This document shows, piece after piece, positions 61,384 to 64,000 of a DNA stretch of 64,000 nucleotides. The number at the start of each line of letters is the position of its first letter. Position 1 is the stretch's first letter. The notes below the pieces were generated by a model, which did not search any database, was not told the origin of the DNA, and worked only from the letters and a program-made list of their open reading frames with translations. Source of the stretch: Thalassoglobus sp. JC818 (GTDB taxonomy: Bacteria > Planctomycetota > Planctomycetia > Planctomycetales > Planctomycetaceae); contig NZ_JBFEFI010000004.1 of assembly GCF_040717535.1 (NCBI RefSeq), positions 705,813-769,812 on the forward strand, given 5' to 3'. Both the position numbers and the translations under genes were made by a program.

Positions 61384-62229
61384 CTATTTCTGGTTGACGA
61401 GAGAGAGTTCTTTCTTTGTACGGGCGATCTGTATATCAACTCTACTGAGAAATTCCCGTCGCCGATCGTTATTCTGTTCGGCTAACTCGCGAAGCGTGTC
61501 GTTCGGATCACCTCCTGCGAGCTGCTTTGAATAGAACGAAGGTGACGTCAGATTAAAAAACCACTGTGTTGCAATCTTTCCAGCACCAACGATTGTCGAA
61601 TCATCGACCTTCGGTTCCAAAAGACCGGAGCCCCCAATCGCGTTCTGAGCGATTCCCTGAACGAGCCCTTGATCGACTGGACTAACTCCTAGACCGAAGA
61701 TCGGATCAAGTAGCTTTTTTGCGTTTTGAGCTGTTCCCGCTGCTTTGCCCACCTCTGCTGCAGCTTTGCCAAACAGTGCAAATCCGGTGACAAGAACTCC
61801 GATCATATCAAGTTGCATAGAAGAATTATCGATCTTCTTCTTTTGGGCGGCAAGCTCTTTGTCGATTCCGGCGAACATTGCAATGCCTTCGTCACGCAAT
61901 TTGTGCAAGCGTTTCAACTTAACCAACAAGACATCGGCGACCGCCTGACTATTGTTGGATGGATTGGGGGAAATGGCCGACGATGATGGGATGTGAAATA
62001 AAATCTCCCCTGCCGATATCTTGTTTGGGTCAGCCAACGAAACAATCATTCCCTTGTCTTTTCCTGAGGTCATTTTCCTTCCGAACTCTCCCCAGTGTTT
62101 TTGGGTGCTCCCGGGTGACTTCTGATAAATAGCGGCACAAAACCCAGAGATAGTATCACCTCGCTGCACTTTGATACTTCCATCTGGTGCTACATGGACC
62201 TTCCATCTCTGATAAGAATATTCTGGCAT
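61384..62229 (-). CDS. LysM-like protein, function unknown
   Basis: The 281-residue protein starts at ATG 62229 after AAGGGAA. Residues about 10-80 resemble a LysM domain: VQRGDTISGFCAAIY, then ADPNKISAGEILFHIPSS at the end of the domain. Next come a charged helical stretch (KLKRLHKLRDEGIAM to KKKIDNSS), a hydrophobic helix (MQLDMIGVLVTGFALFGKAA) and a Lys/Arg-rich C-terminus. There is no signal peptide. LysM domains bind peptidoglycan or occur in phage-tail and contractile-injection hub proteins; which applies here is unknown. It is bounded by REPs on both sides. Confidence 0.7.
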   Translation of the reverse strand: MPEYSYQRWKVHVAPDGSIKVQRGDTISGFCAAIYQKSPGSTQKHWGEFGRKMTSGKDKGMIVSLADPNKISAGEILFHIPSSSAISPNPSNNSQAVADVLLVKLKRLHKLRDEGIAMFAGIDKELAAQKKKIDNSSMQLDMIGVLVTGFALFGKAAAEVGKAAGTAQNAKKLLDPIFGLGVSPVDQGLVQGIAQNAIGGSGLLEPKVDDSTIVGAGKIATQWFFNLTSPSFYSKQLAGGDPNDTLRELAEQNNDRRREFLSRVDIQIARTKKELSLVNQK

Positions 62230-62268
62230 AAGATTCCCTTTTACTTGAACTACTGTATTCTAAGTGGA

Positions 62269-62322
62269 CTGGGTGGCACTGCAGAAAGAACTTGGGTGCT
62301 GGGTGTCATGCCCTCGCTTGCA
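62269..62322 (-). repeat. REP element, reverse long copy B2
   Basis: CTGGGTGGCACTGCAGAAAG then AACTTGGGTGCTGGG, TGTCATGCCC and TCGCTTGCA: the long reverse form of the REP, with the right end degenerate. It lies in the control region of the LysM-like gene. Confidence 0.83.
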
Positions 62323-62494
62323 TAGATTTCCACACATTTTCCATGGCGGTGCATAGGATTACCAGTATGAAATTGATTTTACCAACATGAATGTTTGATT
62401 GCCGCGGCGCTATTGGCAGCCAGTGTAGTGTCATGAAGTTGCCGTTACTTTTTTGGGTGAGCGGTGTTTCTTTCTGATGAAGGAGAAATTCACG

Positions 62495-62610
62495 ATGAGA
62501 ATGGCACCGCTGGTGGAGTTAACTGAGGCAGAACAAGGGACGCTCGCGAAGTGGTCGCGTGGTCGATCGACTCCGGCGAGATTTATTCTGCGAGCGAAGA
62601 TCATTTTGCC
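62495..62610 (+). pseudogene. IS630-type transposase, N-terminal fragment interrupted by a REP
   Basis: From ATG 62495 (AAGGAG upstream) the frame reads MRMAPLVELTEAEQGTLAKW then SRGRSTPARFILRAKIIL. This matches the start of IS630-family transposases (helix-turn-helix N-terminus with LRARIIL). The match ends abruptly at 62610, where REP copy B3 begins. No rest of the transposase was found after the RAYT. Confidence 0.7.
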
Positions 62611-62613
62611 GGG

Positions 62614-62677
<64 letters not shown>

Positions 62678-62691
62678 TTGATCGTCACAGG

Positions 62692-63390
62692 ATGGTAAAG
62701 TTGGCAATGCGCTCTGGCCATCGAAAAACTCGAAAAGTCTACAACATTGACGGAGATGTCCATTTCCTGACGTTTTCGTGCTTTCGTCGACTGCCTCTGT
62801 TGAGTAAAGGCCGAACATGCCAGTGGGTGGTCGATGGCATTGGTCTTGCCAGGCAGAAAAATCCTTTCGATCTCTGGGGGTGGGTCATTATGCCGGAGCA
62901 TGTGCATCTGATTCTGATACCTCATGCGAACGTTCGGATCGCTTCTATTCTGACCACGATGAAACAATCTGTGTCGAGACGTGCGACCAGGTGGTTGAAT
63001 GAAAACGCACCAGAGTTCCTGACCGAATTGTTGGACGAACAACCGAATGGAAAACGGTCTTACCGATTCTGGCAGAGAGGTGGCGGATACGATCGTAATC
63101 TGCGTTCAACCCGAGACGTCCACGAGAAACTTGCTTACGTACACCAGAATCCTGTGAAACGCGGCTTTGTGGAGAAACCGGAACAGTGGACATGGTCCAG
63201 TGCGAACGCATGGAGTACGGGGTCGGATGTTCCGATTTCGATTGAGCGGCATTCAGTTCCGACTCTTAGGTTCTCGAAGACGAGGTCAACTCAAGACTGT
63301 TCGACTGACCCGCATCAACATGCCCACGCGAGCGAGGGCATGGCACCCGCACCACATCGCAAGACACTTAGAAATCCACAAAGAAGATAG
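62692..63390 (+). CDS. REP-associated tyrosine transposase (RAYT, IS200-like Y1 family)
   Basis: The 232-residue protein starts at ATG 62692 (or 62707). The family order is complete: VHFLTFSCFRRLPLL at the front, the metal-binding HUH motif WVIMPEHVHLILIP near residue 67, and the catalytic-tyrosine region YVHQNPVKRGFVEKPEQW near 150. RAYTs nick and rejoin DNA at REP hairpins and are thought to be domesticated. The gene is bounded by inverted REPs (62614-62676 and 63320-63349). The second lies inside its 3' end and encodes HAHASEGMAP. Confidence 0.9.
   Translation: MVKLAMRSGHRKTRKVYNIDGDVHFLTFSCFRRLPLLSKGRTCQWVVDGIGLARQKNPFDLWGWVIMPEHVHLILIPHANVRIASILTTMKQSVSRRATRWLNENAPEFLTELLDEQPNGKRSYRFWQRGGGYDRNLRSTRDVHEKLAYVHQNPVKRGFVEKPEQWTWSSANAWSTGSDVPISIERHSVPTLRFSKTRSTQDCSTDPHQHAHASEGMAPAPHRKTLRNPQRR
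63320..63349 (+). repeat. REP element, forward copy A3 (right flank, inside RAYT 3' end)
   Basis: CATGCCCACGCGAGCGAGGG followed by CATGGCACCC. It is in frame within the last 25 codons of the RAYT gene, so the gene ends in REP-encoded residues. Confidence 0.87.
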
Positions 63391-63606
63391 TTTTGACACA
63401 TTCTTCGAGCGACGGACACCGTCTAGGCCGTAATAGGCCCGCAAAAACCATCCTCATTGACATACTGTAATCTTCCTGACATTCTAATTGAAGCTGGATC
63501 TGTGATACTTGGCTAATCGCGGCACTGTTCTAGTTGTCGTGAACTCGAGCAATCGGATCTGATTTCGTTTTCCGATGGGTGCCATCTCTGCCAGGGGGCG
63601 AACGCT

Positions 63607-64000
63607 ATGTCTAGACGAAGTATTGGAGTTCTCGTGCTTCTCGGGATCCTTGCGAGTTCAACACTGCTGTTCGCTCAGGAGCTCTGGAGCATCGCACCTG
63701 CTGGAACGCGTGCAGTTGTTGTAGTTGCCAACATTGAGTCATTCAGCAACCAAATCGACAGTCTAGCCAAAGAGATGAGACTGCTACAGCCGGGAGTTCT
63801 GGAATCCGCCAAGCAGAGTTCCAAGATCAGGACCGGACTTGACCCAACCGGCCCTTTGTTGTGGTTCTATGGACCGCCTTCAAAGAGTTCCTCCCCAATT
63901 GCTTACTTACTACCCGCAACAAATCCCAAAAAACTCATTTCTCAATTGGACCCGCAGCGAGAAGGACCATGGAAACGAGTTACAATTGGTGGAACTGAAT
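63607..64000 (+). CDS. Start of a secreted protein, truncated by the window end
   Basis: ATG 63607 follows AGGGGGCG and opens a frame that runs to the window end (131 codons without stop). It begins with a signal peptide (MSRRSIGVLVLLGILASSTL to LFAQ) and continues ELWSIAPAGTRAVVVVANIE. No family is recognised from the first 131 residues. It looks like the planctomycete secreted proteins that have a hydrolase-like or beta-rich core of unknown role. Confidence 0.75.
   Translation, partial: MSRRSIGVLVLLGILASSTLLFAQELWSIAPAGTRAVVVVANIESFSNQIDSLAKEMRLLQPGVLESAKQSSKIRTGLDPTGPLLWFYGPPSKSSSPIAYLLPATNPKKLISQLDPQREGPWKRVTIGGTE

Overview
The window looks like a chromosomal segment of a marine-type planctomycete (Planctomycetia). 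The evidence is a set of families typical of that group: two DUF1549/DUF1553 + DUF1501 cassettes, a DUF1559 prepilin-like protein, two sulfatases, a Gfo/Idh/MocA protein with a Tat-type leader, a WD40 protein and a ceramidase-like/LamG fusion. They sit among ordinary bacterial housekeeping genes: ispF, csrA, dcd, lpxK, rpoN, recR, ybaB, dnaX and coaX. lpxK implies lipid A synthesis. I saw no rRNA, tRNA or CRISPR array. All family assignments come from reading motifs; no database search was run.

Layout. 1-6.6 kb: the end of a secreted-type protein, a PPP-type phosphatase, an MFS transporter, a DUF368 membrane protein, an S9 peptidase and ispF. 6.6-9.4 kb: a csrA/S41-protease unit preceded by a very good sigma-54 promoter match. 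9.4-13.5 kb: a BASS transporter, a propeller protein and an oxidoreductase. 13.5-18.1 kb (minus): AGCS symporter, usp, lpxK and dcd in one line. 18.4-26.0 kb: an acetyltransferase, a thioredoxin-like protein, a DegT-type aminotransferase, a large coiled-coil FtsK/SpoIIIE ATPase and a DksA/TraR-like regulator. 26-36.3 kb: a sigma-70-type factor, the first DUF1549/DUF1501 cassette, a DUF1559 protein, an Hsp70 with a zinc-ribbon tail and an HlyD-like adaptor. 36.5-47.9 kb: a sulfatase, WD40, ceramidase/LamG, a second DUF1501/DUF1549 cassette and a divergent sulfatase. 47.9-52.8 kb: an M32 carboxypeptidase and a tightly overlapping operon of an unknown protein, a zinc-less sirtuin, coaX and an MnmE-like GTPase. 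52.8-58.4 kb (minus): hydrolase, dnaX, ybaB, recR and rpoN. 58.5-63.6 kb: a glycosyltransferase followed by an accessory island with an ankyrin protein, a LysM-like protein, a REP-associated transposase (RAYT), at least six REP copies, a decayed second RAYT and a broken IS630-type transposase. The last 400 bases begin a secreted protein.

Most notable observations: (1) dnaX carries a run of nine A with a -1-frame stop two codons later, the expected arrangement for making a short gamma form. (2) A complete RAYT/REP unit lies next to a decayed one with the same layout. (3) A small palindromic element occurs three times, and in two of them its terminal TAG is the stop codon of the neighbouring gene. 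(4) csrA has a sigma-54 promoter, and rpoN lies in the same window. (5) Several proteins depart from their family pattern: a sirtuin without zinc cysteines, an MnmE homologue without its C-terminal motif, an Hsp70 with a zinc ribbon in place of the lid, and a DUF1549/DUF1553 protein with a coiled-coil insert of nearly 400 residues.
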